Positions 28,394 through 37,284 of a stretch of 61,510 nucleotides of DNA are shown piece by piece. Below the pieces are notes generated by a model that did no database searches, was not told the origin of the DNA, and saw nothing but the letters and a program-made list of their open reading frames with translations. The stretch is taken from positions 1-61,510 of the forward strand of contig NZ_DGUN01000043.1 in assembly GCF_002395745.1 (NCBI RefSeq), in the 5' to 3' direction. The position numbers were made by a program, and so were the translations under genes. Each line of letters starts with the position of its first letter. Positions within the stretch are counted from its first letter, which is position 1. Source of the stretch: Fibrobacter sp. UBA4309. Lineage in GTDB: Bacteria > Fibrobacterota > Fibrobacteria > Fibrobacterales > Fibrobacteraceae.

Positions 28394-28441
28394 TTGTTTA
28401 CTCCGTTTGGATTGTTTGAGTTCAAATTTAGTAAAAAACGC

Positions 28442-29182
28442 CTAGGCGTTCAACCCCCCGTCTACCCCCAGAATCTGGCCAGTGATGTAGCAGGCGTCGT
28501 CGGAGGCCAAAAAAGCGACCGCATTGGCCACATCTTCGGGTTTTCCGATACGTCCGAGAGGGATCTGGGCGGCATATTTTTCCTTGGTGGCGTCGTCCAT
28601 GGCAGCCGTCATGTCGGTCCCGATGAATCCGGGAGCGATGGCGTTCACGGTAATGCCGCGGGAAGAAAATTCCATGGCGTTGGACCTGGTCATGCCGATG
28701 ATACCAGCCTTGGCTGCAGCATAGTTCGCCTGACCGGCCTGGCCGTGCAGGGCGTTGATGCTCGAAATGTTAATGATGCGGCCGGTGCGCTTGCCCATCA
28801 TGGTGCGGGCGACGGCACGGGTGCAAAGGAACACGGAACGCAGGTTCGTGGCGATCACGGCGTCGAAGTCTTCGTCCTTCATGCGCATCAGCAGGCCATC
28901 GCGGGTAATACCGGCGTTGTTCACCAGAATGTCGACCGTGCCCATGTCGGCAATGATCTGCTTGAACACGTTCTGCACCGTTTCGGAGTCGGCCACGTTG
29001 CATGCGTAGCTCTTGACCTGCACCCCAAGTTCGGCGGAAAGTTTGGCGGCCAATTCTTCCTTGACCGAGGTGGAAAGGATGGCGACGTCAGCGCCTTCGC
29101 TGGCGAGCTTGGTTGCAATGGCAAGACCGATACCGCGGGAAGCGCCGGTCACGATGGCTTTTTTACCAGTTAGTTTACCCAT
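28442..29182 (-). CDS. fabG: 3-oxoacyl-[acyl-carrier-protein] reductase
   Basis: This 246-residue short-chain dehydrogenase performs the NADPH-dependent first reduction of the fatty-acid elongation cycle. The nucleotide motif GASRGIG is at residues 13-19, NNAG near 88, and the catalytic Ser141, Tyr154 and Lys158 are all present. It ends in the typical GQILGVDGGLNA. It sits between fabD and acpP; the gap to fabD (126 nt) is filled by type D repeats. Confidence 0.97.
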   Translation of the reverse strand: MGKLTGKKAIVTGASRGIGLAIATKLASEGADVAILSTSVKEELAAKLSAELGVQVKSYACNVADSETVQNVFKQIIADMGTVDILVNNAGITRDGLLMRMKDEDFDAVIATNLRSVFLCTRAVARTMMGKRTGRIINISSINALHGQAGQANYAAAKAGIIGMTRSNAMEFSSRGITVNAIAPGFIGTDMTAAMDDATKEKYAAQIPLGRIGKPEDVANAVAFLASDDACYITGQILGVDGGLNA

Positions 29183-29213
29183 TGAGTGTTCCTCTTAGTA
29201 GTTTAAAAAGTGG

Positions 29214-29313
29214 CTAGTGGTTGGTGGTTAGTGGTTAGTGGTTGGTGGTTAGGGTTTATAGTCGCGGCGAAGTCGCCCATTTACTAACCACTGTTTACTA
29301 ATCACTGTTTACT
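29214..29313. repeat. Type D repeat array (GTGGTTAGTGG-like) between fabD and fabG
   Basis: Tandem GGTTGGTGGTTAGTGGTTAG-like units fill 29214-29252. A related inverted stretch (TTTACTAACCACTG-like) fills 29280-29313. The second stretch includes the TAA stop of fabD. The same sequence type occurs at 44946-44964 and, degenerate, near 38541. Confidence 0.7.
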
Positions 29314-30226
29314 TCAATGCCTGGAATGCCTCGATGGTTTCGACCGGAGTGACCTTCACGTCGCGGCTGATTTTGCGCATCAGGCCCATGAGCACCTTGC
29401 CCGAGCCGACTTCCACGCCCTGCGTGACACCCAGGGACATGGCCTTGTTCATGCAATCGTTCCAGCGGACCGGAGACACCAGTTGGCGCACCAGCAGGTC
29501 GGCAATTTCGCTACCCTTCGTGACCGGTTCGGCAATCACGTTGGCAATCACGGGCTTTTCGACATCGTTAAACTTCGTCTTGGCAATCGCTTCGGCGAGG
29601 CCCGCCTGGGCGAACTGCATGAGCGGGCTGTGGAAGGCGCCGGAGACGGCGAGCGGAATGGCCTTGATGCCTGCCGCACCGCAGTTTTCCACGAGCTTGT
29701 TCACGCCGGCGACGGCGCCGGACACTACGATCTGGCCCGGGCAGTTGATGTTGGCCGGAACCACGACGCCCTCGGCCTTCACGGCTTCGCAGAGTTCGAG
29801 AATCTTGGCTTCGTCCTGGCCCATGATGGCGGCCATCGCACCCGGATTCTTGGAACCGGCCGATGCCATGAGTTCACCGCGGGTGCGTACCAGGCGCAGT
29901 CCCTCTTCAAAGCTGAAACCGCCGGCAGCATAGATGGCGGAGTATTCACCGAGGGAGTGGCCGGCCACGTAGTCGAACGCGAAACCTTCGGACTTCAAAA
30001 GTTCCATCACCATGGCAGACACGGTAAAGAGGGCCGGCTGCGTGTTGTCGGTGCTCTTCAAAACATCTTCCGGACCTTCGGCCATGAGCTTCGAGAGCGA
30101 AAAGCCGAGGATTTCGTCGGCCTGCATCATGAGCTTCTTGGCCGGTTCAAAAGTGGAAGCGAGAGTCTGGCCCATGCCCACGTACTGGGCGCCCTGACCA
30201 GGGAAAAGAAGAATAGTCTTGGACAT
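29309..30226 (-). CDS. fabD: Malonyl-CoA:ACP transacylase
   Basis: FabD moves malonyl from CoA to ACP to feed fatty-acid elongation. Motifs seen are FPGQGAQ at residues 8-14, the nucleophile Ser91 in GHSLGEY, and the catalytic His199 in SGAFHSPLM. The length of 305 residues is normal. It is the first gene of fabD-fabG-acpP-rnc. The leader (30227-30340) has two hairpins and a TATAAT element. Its stop codon lies in a dispersed repeat. Confidence 0.97.
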   Translation of the reverse strand: MSKTILLFPGQGAQYVGMGQTLASTFEPAKKLMMQADEILGFSLSKLMAEGPEDVLKSTDNTQPALFTVSAMVMELLKSEGFAFDYVAGHSLGEYSAIYAAGGFSFEEGLRLVRTRGELMASAGSKNPGAMAAIMGQDEAKILELCEAVKAEGVVVPANINCPGQIVVSGAVAGVNKLVENCGAAGIKAIPLAVSGAFHSPLMQFAQAGLAEAIAKTKFNDVEKPVIANVIAEPVTKGSEIADLLVRQLVSPVRWNDCMNKAMSLGVTQGVEVGSGKVLMGLMRKISRDVKVTPVETIEAFQALK

Positions 30227-30240
30227 TATATATATACCTC

Positions 30241-30310
30241 TGCGGAAAGCCGCAAAATTTTGTTCGCCCCCTAATTTAGAAAATGCAGCCCACCATAATC
30301 AGCGGGCTGC
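30241..30310 (-). promoter_or_regulatory. Two hairpins in the fabD leader
   Basis: GCAGCCC (30285-30291) pairs with GGGCTGC (30304-30310), and TGCGG (30241-30245) with CCGCA (30250-30254), the latter just upstream of the fabD start region. No strong T-run follows the first, so a terminator role is doubtful. Confidence 0.35.
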
Positions 30311-30332
30311 AGAAACCTAGCGAAAAATCAGA

Positions 30333-30338
30333 ATTATA
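30333..30338 (-). promoter_or_regulatory. Candidate -10 element for the fabD operon
   Basis: TATAAT on the minus strand lies 107 nt before fabD in an AT-rich stretch just after the plsX terminator. No convincing -35 at 17 nt was found. Confidence 0.35.
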
Positions 30339-30394
30339 GTAAAATTAAAGCAAATTTATAACAAAGTTTTTCCCAAACTTTAATTCAACAAAAG

Positions 30395-30425
30395 AAAAGA
30401 GCCCGCCAAACCGGCAGACTCTTTT
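30395..30425 (-). terminator. Terminator after plsX
   Basis: AAAAGAG-CCCGCC pairs with CCGGC-CTCTTTT, with a T-rich run on the minus strand. It ends the yceD-rpmF-plsX unit. Confidence 0.8.
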
Positions 30426-30449
30426 CCAAACGTTTTGTCAGTGACGTCA

Positions 30450-31427
30450 CTAAGCGACCGGTTCGTCCTTGATGGCGAGCAGGCGTTCGTTGATGTTCTT
30501 CGAGACACCCTTCTCGGCATACTTCGCGGCAACCTCGACAGCCTTCTCGATAGCGAGAGCGTCGGAACGGCCGTGGGCGATAATGCCCGTGCCGTTGAGG
30601 CCGAGGAGCAGGGCTCCACCCGTCATGCGGTAGTCCCACATCTCGTCGAAGCGACGACCTTCGGGAGTATCGATAACGCCGAACATCTTCTTGTGCAGTT
30701 CGTAGAAGCCTTCGAGCATCTTCAAGACAACGTTGCCCGTGAAGCCGGAGGTAACCACCACGTCGGCGACACCTTCGATAAGCGTTTCACCTTCGATGTT
30801 GCCGATGAAGTTCACCGGGGCGGACTTCAAGAGCTGGTGAGCTTCCTGGAGCACGGCCGGGCCCTTGTGTTCTTCTTCGCCCATGTTGAGGAGGCCGACC
30901 TTCGGCTTTTCGTAACCGAAGTAGGTCTCGGCGAAGGCGGAACCGGCGATAGCGAAATCGACCAGCGTAGAAGCGCGTTCGTCGACGTTCGCACCGGCAT
31001 CGACCAAAATGATCGGACGGTCGGCGGTAGGAATCACGCAACCGATAGGCGGACGGCTGAACTTGTCGGTCGTACGGCCCAGAAGCATGAGGCAGCTCGC
31101 CATCATGGCACCGGAGTTGCCGGCGCTCACGGAGGCATCGACCATGCCCTTCTTCTGCAAGGCGACGCAAGTCACCAGGCCGGAGTGGGGCTTCTTCTTC
31201 AGGACCTCGACGGGATGTTCGTCCATGGCAACAGCATCCGGAGCATCGACCACGGAAATGCCGTGTCCGGTATAGCCAAGCGATTCGAGCTTAGCCTTGA
31301 CCACGGCCTCCGGTCCGCACAGAACCACATGCAGGTCGGCATTTTTCTTGACGGCGTTTACGGCGCCTTCAACTACCACATCGGGGGCGAAATCGCCACC
31401 CAACGCGTCCAGAGCTACTTTAACCAT
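30450..31427 (-). CDS. plsX: Phosphate acyltransferase
   Basis: PlsX converts acyl-ACP to acyl-phosphate, the acyl donor for PlsY in phospholipid synthesis. The 325-residue length, the N-terminal ALDALGGDFAP and internal VDASVSAGNSGAMMA and GFTGNVVLK stretches are typical. It lies 34 nt after rpmF in the conserved yceD-rpmF-plsX order. The next gene usually found here, fabH, is absent; a terminator follows instead. Confidence 0.96.
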   Translation of the reverse strand: MVKVALDALGGDFAPDVVVEGAVNAVKKNADLHVVLCGPEAVVKAKLESLGYTGHGISVVDAPDAVAMDEHPVEVLKKKPHSGLVTCVALQKKGMVDASVSAGNSGAMMASCLMLLGRTTDKFSRPPIGCVIPTADRPIILVDAGANVDERASTLVDFAIAGSAFAETYFGYEKPKVGLLNMGEEEHKGPAVLQEAHQLLKSAPVNFIGNIEGETLIEGVADVVVTSGFTGNVVLKMLEGFYELHKKMFGVIDTPEGRRFDEMWDYRMTGGALLLGLNGTGIIAHGRSDALAIEKAVEVAAKYAEKGVSKNINERLLAIKDEPVA

Positions 31428-31461
31428 GAAACATCTCCTTAAAAACGACCAATTTCAGGAC

Positions 31462-31650
31462 TTAGGCTTCGGCATCCTTCATGTTGACGACTTCGACGCC
31501 GTTGTAGTAACCGCAAACCGGGCACACGCGATGCGGACGCTTGGTGGCACCGCAATGTTCGCAAGTAGCCATGGCCGGCACTTCCATCTTCCAGTGGGTG
31601 CGGCGCTTGTCACGACGGGCGGTCGAGGTTTTTCTTTTAGGTACTGCCAT
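31462..31650 (-). CDS. rpmF: 50S ribosomal protein L32
   Basis: This 62-residue basic ribosomal protein opens MAVPKRKTS and carries a zinc ribbon with two CxxC pairs (CEHC and CPVC), so it is the zinc-containing form. It starts 2 nt after the yceD stop, indicating translational coupling. Confidence 0.97.
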   Translation of the reverse strand: MAVPKRKTSTARRDKRRTHWKMEVPAMATCEHCGATKRPHRVCPVCGYYNGVEVVNMKDAEA

Positions 31651-31652
31651 TT

Positions 31653-32183
31653 TTAACTCCTATTTTCCATTTTGCTCTTGAGAGCCTTGAGTTTTTCCCA
31701 ACGCGGATCCAGGGGCTTTTCGGGCTCGCTGTCACCTTCGTCAGGTTGATTATTTGTTACAAAGATAAAATCTTCGTCAGGATTTTTCACGGGCGCGACT
31801 GGTTCTTGCAGTATAACCAGCTGTCGGATGCACTCGGATACATCTACGAAGTCCTGCCCCTGGGGGATTTTGTAGGCGAAGACCTCTGCATCGTCTTCGT
31901 CCAGTTCCTGTTTTGCGACAGAAGTCCGCTCGACCTCCACCACCATCTCGGTCGAGAAGGGGCGGTCGAACAAATCCAGGGTCCTGGAGCAGGTCAGAGT
32001 TTGCACTCCGGAGATAGAACCGGTCACGAGGCACTTACCGGGGCCTTCGGGGCTCACCAGCACCTCGGCTACCAGATCGCCCTTGAGGTGCAGTTCGTCG
32101 AAGATTTCAGGAGCGTCGGCATGGGACCAGACCACTCGGCGGTCTTCGGGTTCAGTAAGTTTCTGTGCGATATCTATTCTCAA
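31653..32183 (-). CDS. DUF177/YceD-family protein
   Basis: This 176-residue acidic protein belongs to the YceD (DUF177) family found directly upstream of rpmF in most bacteria. Family members are linked to 23S rRNA or ribosome-related roles, but the mechanism is not settled. The TLTCSRTLD segment with a conserved cysteine and the EVFAYKIPQGQDFVDVSECIRQLVIL stretch fit the family. It is the first gene of the yceD-rpmF-plsX unit. Confidence 0.88.
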   Translation of the reverse strand: MRIDIAQKLTEPEDRRVVWSHADAPEIFDELHLKGDLVAEVLVSPEGPGKCLVTGSISGVQTLTCSRTLDLFDRPFSTEMVVEVERTSVAKQELDEDDAEVFAYKIPQGQDFVDVSECIRQLVILQEPVAPVKNPDEDFIFVTNNQPDEGDSEPEKPLDPRWEKLKALKSKMENRS

Positions 32184-32217
32184 AGTGCCCCAAATTTAAT
32201 AAAACGGGGGTATAAAG

Positions 32218-32400
32218 TCAATGGTGAGGGCGGGGGAAGCCTCCCCCTCGCTGCAGCCACGGCCCCTTCGTCGTCCCCCGAGCACCGCGGAGGGGACAAC
32301 CTTGCAAGGCGAGCGCTGCAGCCATGCTCGCATGGCTATAGCCGAGCCGCAAAGGTTGGGGCTTGCCACATCCATCCGTCTCGTACAAGCGCTTGAATAA
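32218..32400. repeat. GC-rich intergenic repeat-like segment
   Basis: This gene-free stretch is far richer in G and C than its surroundings and holds short inverted pairs (GGGGGAAGCCTCCCCC). Its right end, CATCCATC through TACAAGCGCTTG, resembles 25281-25306 in the repeat pair there. No conserved coding frame is seen, although frames stay open because of base composition. Confidence 0.45.
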
Positions 32401-32430
32401 AAAAAACGGGCGCCGAAGCGTCCGTTTTTT
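32397..32430 (-). terminator. Terminator of the duplicated-domain lipoprotein gene
   Basis: AAAAAACGG(G) pairs with (T)CCGTTTTTT around a GC core, giving a T-run on the minus strand. Confidence 0.75.
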
Positions 32431-32452
32431 CTTTGGGAAAGCAGGCCAAGCC

Positions 32453-33409
32453 TTACAGGTTGCTGCATCCTTCCATGATTTCTTCGTACAGCTGGTCCCT
32501 GGTGTAACCGGCGAATTCAGTTTCATCCCTGAGAACCAGGAACTTCCCGTCGCAAGATAGCTCCGATTCGTTCTCTTCGTCCATTGCCATAAGTCCGAGC
32601 ATCATTTCACAGGTTTCCGCGTCTTCCATGTCCACCTTCGCGTTGAGAATGGGCTTGCCGCCAACCCATTCGATGGTCGCGGAGCCTTCTTCGGCAGCAA
32701 CCTCCCAGACATCGTCTTCTTTATTGACATTGCAAGAAACGTTCGTGAGGGGAATATCCTCGTCAATTTCGGAAGAACCGCCCTTGCTGCTGGAAGACTT
32801 GTCCATCGACGGGTCGTCATCATCGGCCGGGCCACCCTTGCTGCTGGAAGACTTGCCATCCGGCAGCGCTCCTTCACCTTCATCCCCATCATCGGAACCG
32901 GAGAGTTTACCGTTGGCTGCCTGGCATGCGTGCATGACTTCTTCGAAGGCCTCGTCACGGGTCAGGCCTTCGTCGATATTCCTGCTGACATCGGCAGAAT
33001 ACATGGTGCCGCCTTCACACCAGACGACGCTGGAATAATCGCCTTCGCCATAATCACCGACAGTGGCAGGACAGGCATGGGCCGCAGCCTCCGCCCCAAT
33101 ATTGCTTACCACGACCGTGGAATCCGTAGATCCGTCTTCCTTGTAGGTATAGATTTTCCTGATTTCACCGCTACCTAGTCCCGAAACCGTATAGGAGTAT
33201 TCCCACGACTTGTCGTCTTTCTTGAAGTTACAGCCGTTGCTCTTGACATTGATGGATACTTCATCTTTACTTTCTTCCTTGCCGCCTGTTCCACCGGCGC
33301 CACCAGTGGGGTTGCTGGAACTGTCGTCGCATGCCACCAAGGCAAATGCGAGACCGAAAGGAATACCCCAAGACAGAATCTTGGCCATACCGGAATAATT
33401 GAATTGCAT
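32453..33409 (-). CDS. Lipoprotein with two related domains joined by a Ser-rich linker
   Basis: This 318-residue protein starts at the ATG at 33409 (AAGGAG, 6-nt spacing). An upstream in-frame extension and an internal ATG at 33388 are less likely. The lipobox is LVAC (Cys27). The first domain (~residues 45-165) and the last (~235-318) share a pattern: a Cys-Asn with Lys and DDxWE early, and TRDxxxEExMxxC at the end. The two are joined by acidic SSSSKGG linkers. I read this as an internal duplication of a small disulphide-bonded domain. The function is unknown; Fibrobacter has many such lipoproteins. Confidence 0.75.
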   Translation of the reverse strand: MQFNYSGMAKILSWGIPFGLAFALVACDDSSSNPTGGAGGTGGKEESKDEVSINVKSNGCNFKKDDKSWEYSYTVSGLGSGEIRKIYTYKEDGSTDSTVVVSNIGAEAAAHACPATVGDYGEGDYSSVVWCEGGTMYSADVSRNIDEGLTRDEAFEEVMHACQAANGKLSGSDDGDEGEGALPDGKSSSSKGGPADDDDPSMDKSSSSKGGSSEIDEDIPLTNVSCNVNKEDDVWEVAAEEGSATIEWVGGKPILNAKVDMEDAETCEMMLGLMAMDEENESELSCDGKFLVLRDETEFAGYTRDQLYEEIMEGCSNL

Positions 33410-33487
33410 AGGAACTCCTTGCCCCTCAGGGCTTGTTATATATTGTGCGAACATTAATATAAGTAAAAAAGAAGAAAAAGAGAACAG

Positions 33488-33529
33488 ATATTATAATATA
33501 AGTCGGAATACGCTTTTTTTGCAAAAAAA
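33488..33529. promoter_or_regulatory. Palindromes in a divergent promoter region
   Basis: ATATTATAATAT (33488-33499) is a perfect 12-nt palindrome that supplies a TATAAT element to both strands. TTTTTTTGCAAAAAAA (33514-33529) is a second perfect palindrome. They lie between the minus-strand lipoprotein and the plus-strand glycosyltransferase. Confidence 0.4.
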
Positions 33530-33614
33530 CGGCATGTCCTAAAATTTTCGGGTCATTTTCGTCACGTCGCCTTTTGAAATTTCGTTTCCGATGAACTAAA
33601 TTTTGCCCGAAAAA

Positions 33615-34748
33615 ATGTTCTTTACGGTGCTCACATATCTGGTCATCGGACTTTTGGCAGTGTTCTGCCTATTCTATATAGTCCTCGAGGTACGGTTCTT
33701 CCGCGCCCTGGGTACCGTACGCCTCGGTGAATCGGACGTGGAACCCAAACCGCACGTGAGCATCCTGATTTCCGCCCGCAACGAGTCGGCCGGCATCCGG
33801 GCCACCCTCGATTCCGTCCTCGCCCAAGACTACGCGGGCAAGTGGGACGTCTGGGTCGCCGACGACCGCAGCACCGACGACACCCCGGAAATCCTCGCCG
33901 AATACGCCAAGCGCGACCCGCGCCTGCACGTACTTACCATCACGGACATCCCCGAAGGTGTCAGCCCCAAGAAGCACGCCCTCTCGAAGCTCATCGACGC
34001 CTGCGACGGCGATATCCTGTGCCTTACCGACGCCGACTGCATCGTGAAGCCCACCTGGGTCGCAGGCATTGTCCGCGAATTCGAACCGGGAATCGAGCTC
34101 GTGGCCGGGCATTCCTATATACCGACCGAGCCCGGCAAGTCGAAATTCATCATTTGCATGCAGGCTGTCGAGACGCTCATCTATCGCATAGCGGGAACTG
34201 CGGGCCTCGCGATGCACCTCCCGCTCACCAGTACCGGCAACAACCTCGCCTACCGCAAGAGTTTCTTCAAGAGCGTCCACGGGTTCGACAACGTCATCAA
34301 GATCCAGAGCGGAGACGACGACCTGTTGATGCAGAAACTCGCCGCCGACCGCCCGTGGGCCATGCGCTACTGCATCGCCGAATCCACCTTCGTGACCACG
34401 AACGGCAAGGAAACGCTTCACGAGCTCTGGGAACAGCGCAAGCGCTGGGCCTCCAAGACTATATACTATACGCCGAAAATCGTTTTCGTACTCTCCATGG
34501 TGTTCCTGTTCCTCGCCATGCAGTGCGTCGTAGCGGTTCTCGCCCCCTTCAGTTTAAAAATCCTCGTCGCCGCGCTCGTGGCCTTTATCGCAAAATGCGT
34601 CGGCGACCTTGTCCTAATACTCCGCGGGCTCCGGATTTTCAGGCAGGAACACCTCATCAAGTGGTGCATCCCCGTCGAAATCATTCACGCCCCCTTTACC
34701 GTTCTGGCCGTGCTATTCGGCCTGTTCGGGCGCTTTAAATGGAAATAA
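33615..34748 (+). CDS. Membrane glycosyltransferase, family 2
   Basis: This ~377-residue enzyme has a GT-A fold that transfers sugar from a nucleotide donor, tethered to the inner membrane by one N-terminal and two or three C-terminal hydrophobic segments. Motifs are the donor-site DDRSTDD at residues 83-89, the metal-binding DAD (139-141) and QRKRW (QxxRW) before the C-terminal membrane part. This resembles processive or lipid-modifying family 2 enzymes. The ATG at 33615 is preferred over an in-frame TTG at 33603; neither has a strong Shine-Dalgarno. It overlaps or abuts topB. The sugar and acceptor are unknown. Confidence 0.88.
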   Translation: MFFTVLTYLVIGLLAVFCLFYIVLEVRFFRALGTVRLGESDVEPKPHVSILISARNESAGIRATLDSVLAQDYAGKWDVWVADDRSTDDTPEILAEYAKRDPRLHVLTITDIPEGVSPKKHALSKLIDACDGDILCLTDADCIVKPTWVAGIVREFEPGIELVAGHSYIPTEPGKSKFIICMQAVETLIYRIAGTAGLAMHLPLTSTGNNLAYRKSFFKSVHGFDNVIKIQSGDDDLLMQKLAADRPWAMRYCIAESTFVTTNGKETLHELWEQRKRWASKTIYYTPKIVFVLSMVFLFLAMQCVVAVLAPFSLKILVAALVAFIAKCVGDLVLILRGLRIFRQEHLIKWCIPVEIIHAPFTVLAVLFGLFGRFKWK

Positions 34749-37267
34749 CGATGGCAACAACAAAAACAACTAAAACGACAAAGACCACAAAGACCGCCAA
34801 GGCTACAAAAACCACAAAGGCGACCGGCGCAGGGATCACGCTCATCATCGCAGAAAAGCCGAGCGTCGCCGCCGACCTCGTGAAGGTACTCGGGGCCAAG
34901 TCGTTCAAGAAGAACAACGGATTTTATGAAAGCGACACGACCATCGTGAGCCACGCCATCGGCCACCTGGTCACCATCGCCGACCCCAAGGACATCGACG
35001 AGCGCTACAAGGCATGGGACATGAAGACGCTCCCCATGCTCCCCGAGAAGTTCCCGCTGGTGGCAACCCCGGCAACCAAGTCCCAGCTTTCCATCGTGAG
35101 CAAGCTCATCAAGAGGAAAGACGTGACGACCATCGTGAACGCATGCGATGCGGGCCGCGAAGGTGAACTGATTTTCTTCTACATCATCGACTACGTGCTC
35201 AAGGGCAAGTTCACGGGCAAGACGTTCAAGCGCCTGTGGATGCAGAGCATGACGCCTGCCGCCATCAAGGACGCCTTCGAGCACCTGCGTACCGCCGAGG
35301 AAATGGAAAACCTGAAGGACGCCGCCCTCTGCCGCAGCGAAGCCGACTGGCTCGTAGGCATGAACGGCAGCCGCGGCCTCACCGCGTACAACAGCAGCAT
35401 GGGCGGTTTCCAGATTACGCCGTGCGGCCGCGTGCAGACGCCCACGCTCGCCATCATCGTGAAGCGCGAAGAAGAACGCCAGCAGTTCAAGCCGCAAAAA
35501 TTCTGGACCGTCGAGGCCGACTTCGACAACGGCGGAAACGCCTACCAGGGCAAGTGGTTCGAGGGCGACGGCAAGGAACGCCAGAAGCAGATTTTCGACG
35601 GCAAGAAGGCGGACGAGATCCTCAAGAAATGCAAGGGCAAGCCCGGCAAGATCGAGGAGACCACCGCCCCCAGCCAGCAGAAGTGCGGCCAGCTCTACGA
35701 CCTGACCACCCTGCAGCGCGAAGCCAACAACCGCTTCGGGTTCAGCGCCAAGACGACGCTCTCGATTGCGCAGAGCCTATACGAACATTACAAGGCGACA
35801 ACATACCCGCGTACCGACAGCCGCTGCCTGCCCGAAGACTACGTGCCGACCGTGAAGGCGACCCTCGGCAAGATCGAAGGCCCGCTCCGCAAGTTTGCGC
35901 TCGAGGCTCTCGACAACAGCTACGTGAAGCGCACCCCGAAGGTTTTCGACAACTCGAAAATCTCCGACCACTTCGCCATCATCCCCACGGGCGTCACGCC
36001 GAAGGGACTCTCCGAAGCCGAAGAAAAAATCTACACGATGATTTGCCAGCGCTTTATCGCCGTGTTCTTCCCGCCGGCGCAGTACCTGAACACGACCCGC
36101 GTCACGACCGTCGAGGGCGAGACGTTCATCACCGAAGGCAAGATTCTCGTTGACCCGGGCTTCAAGGCCGTGTACGGCAAGGACAGCGACGATGAATCCA
36201 ACGTGCCGCAGCTCAAGGGAACCGCGGCCAAGACGCTCGACATCCGCAGCAACGAGGACTTCACCAAGCCGCCCGCGCACTACACGGAAAGCACGTTGCT
36301 TTCCATGATGGAGAGCGCGGGCAAGCTCGTCGAAGACGACGAGCTGCGCGACGCCATGAAGGAGCGCGGGCTTGGTACGCCGGCAACGCGAGCCGCCATC
36401 ATCGAAAAGCTCGTAAGCGACAAGTACGTTATCCGCGACGGCAAGGAAATGATTCCGACAGCGAAGGCTTTCGACCTCATCAAGGTGCTCTCGGCCATGA
36501 ACTGCGAAGCCCTCACGAGCCCGGAACTCACCGGCGAGTGGGAATACAAGATGGACCTCATCAGCAAGGGCAAGGAATCCCGCGAGAACTTCATGAAGGG
36601 CATTGTCGAGATGACGAAGTCCATGGTGAAGAACATCAAGGGATTCAAGGAAGAGAACACCACCGGCGAAGCGAAGTTCAGCCCGGTGAACGGCAAGAAG
36701 GTTTTCGAGACCGTGAGCCGCTACACCACCGAAGACGGCATCGTCATCCGCAAGATTATCGGCGGCAAGCACCTCTCCGACGAAGAAATCGTCGAGCTCC
36801 TCACCAAGAGGAAAATCGGCCCGCTTACCGGATTCCGCAGCAAGAAGGGTGCCGAATTCTCGGCGGTACTCACCATCAACGACCAGAACAAGATCGAGTT
36901 CGTGTTCGAGGAAAAGCCCGAAGAAATCGAAATCGGCGAAAAGGTCGGGCAGTCGCCTATCGACGGCACCGACGTCTTCGAGACGCTTACCGGCTACGTG
37001 AGTCAGAGCTACATCGACAAGCAGCCCTCGGGACTTTCGCTCCCGAAAATCCTGCTCGGCAAGGAAATACCGCCCGAAGAAATCCAGAACCTGCTTGCGG
37101 GCAAAAAAACCGCTCTCATCAAGGGCTTCCGCAGCAACAAGACGCGCCGCCTCTTCGACGCCTACCTCATGCTCGAGAAGGGCAAGCTCAAGTTCGACTT
37201 CCCGCCGCGTGATTTCTCCAAGGGAAGACGTTTCTTCAAGAAAACCGCCGGAAAGAGCGAATCCTAG
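34739..37267 (+). CDS. topB: DNA topoisomerase III (type IA)
   Basis: This enzyme relaxes or decatenates DNA by passing single strands. The Toprim domain opens with LIIAEKPSVA and has NACDAGREGELIF. The active-site tyrosine is Tyr356 in TYPRTDSR. GRVQTPTL and the helical domains follow. The last ~200 residues contain two copies of the Toprim C-terminal repeat (each with VFET and a GFRSxK core), as in TopB of the Bacteroidetes type. The N-terminus carries an unusual Thr/Lys low-complexity run of ~25 residues. The start may be 34739 (overlapping the glycosyltransferase by 10 nt) or the ATG at 34751. Confidence 0.94.
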   Translation: MEITMATTKTTKTTKTTKTAKATKTTKATGAGITLIIAEKPSVAADLVKVLGAKSFKKNNGFYESDTTIVSHAIGHLVTIADPKDIDERYKAWDMKTLPMLPEKFPLVATPATKSQLSIVSKLIKRKDVTTIVNACDAGREGELIFFYIIDYVLKGKFTGKTFKRLWMQSMTPAAIKDAFEHLRTAEEMENLKDAALCRSEADWLVGMNGSRGLTAYNSSMGGFQITPCGRVQTPTLAIIVKREEERQQFKPQKFWTVEADFDNGGNAYQGKWFEGDGKERQKQIFDGKKADEILKKCKGKPGKIEETTAPSQQKCGQLYDLTTLQREANNRFGFSAKTTLSIAQSLYEHYKATTYPRTDSRCLPEDYVPTVKATLGKIEGPLRKFALEALDNSYVKRTPKVFDNSKISDHFAIIPTGVTPKGLSEAEEKIYTMICQRFIAVFFPPAQYLNTTRVTTVEGETFITEGKILVDPGFKAVYGKDSDDESNVPQLKGTAAKTLDIRSNEDFTKPPAHYTESTLLSMMESAGKLVEDDELRDAMKERGLGTPATRAAIIEKLVSDKYVIRDGKEMIPTAKAFDLIKVLSAMNCEALTSPELTGEWEYKMDLISKGKESRENFMKGIVEMTKSMVKNIKGFKEENTTGEAKFSPVNGKKVFETVSRYTTEDGIVIRKIIGGKHLSDEEIVELLTKRKIGPLTGFRSKKGAEFSAVLTINDQNKIEFVFEEKPEEIEIGEKVGQSPIDGTDVFETLTGYVSQSYIDKQPSGLSLPKILLGKEIPPEEIQNLLAGKKTALIKGFRSNKTRRLFDAYLMLEKGKLKFDFPPRDFSKGRRFFKKTAGKSES

Positions 37268-37284
37268 TTTGTACGGGAGCCTGC

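Noticed and set aside
32196..32526. Overlapping short minus-strand frames in the GC-rich gap
   Set aside because: Their openness follows from base composition in a repeat-like segment that includes a terminator. No family character.
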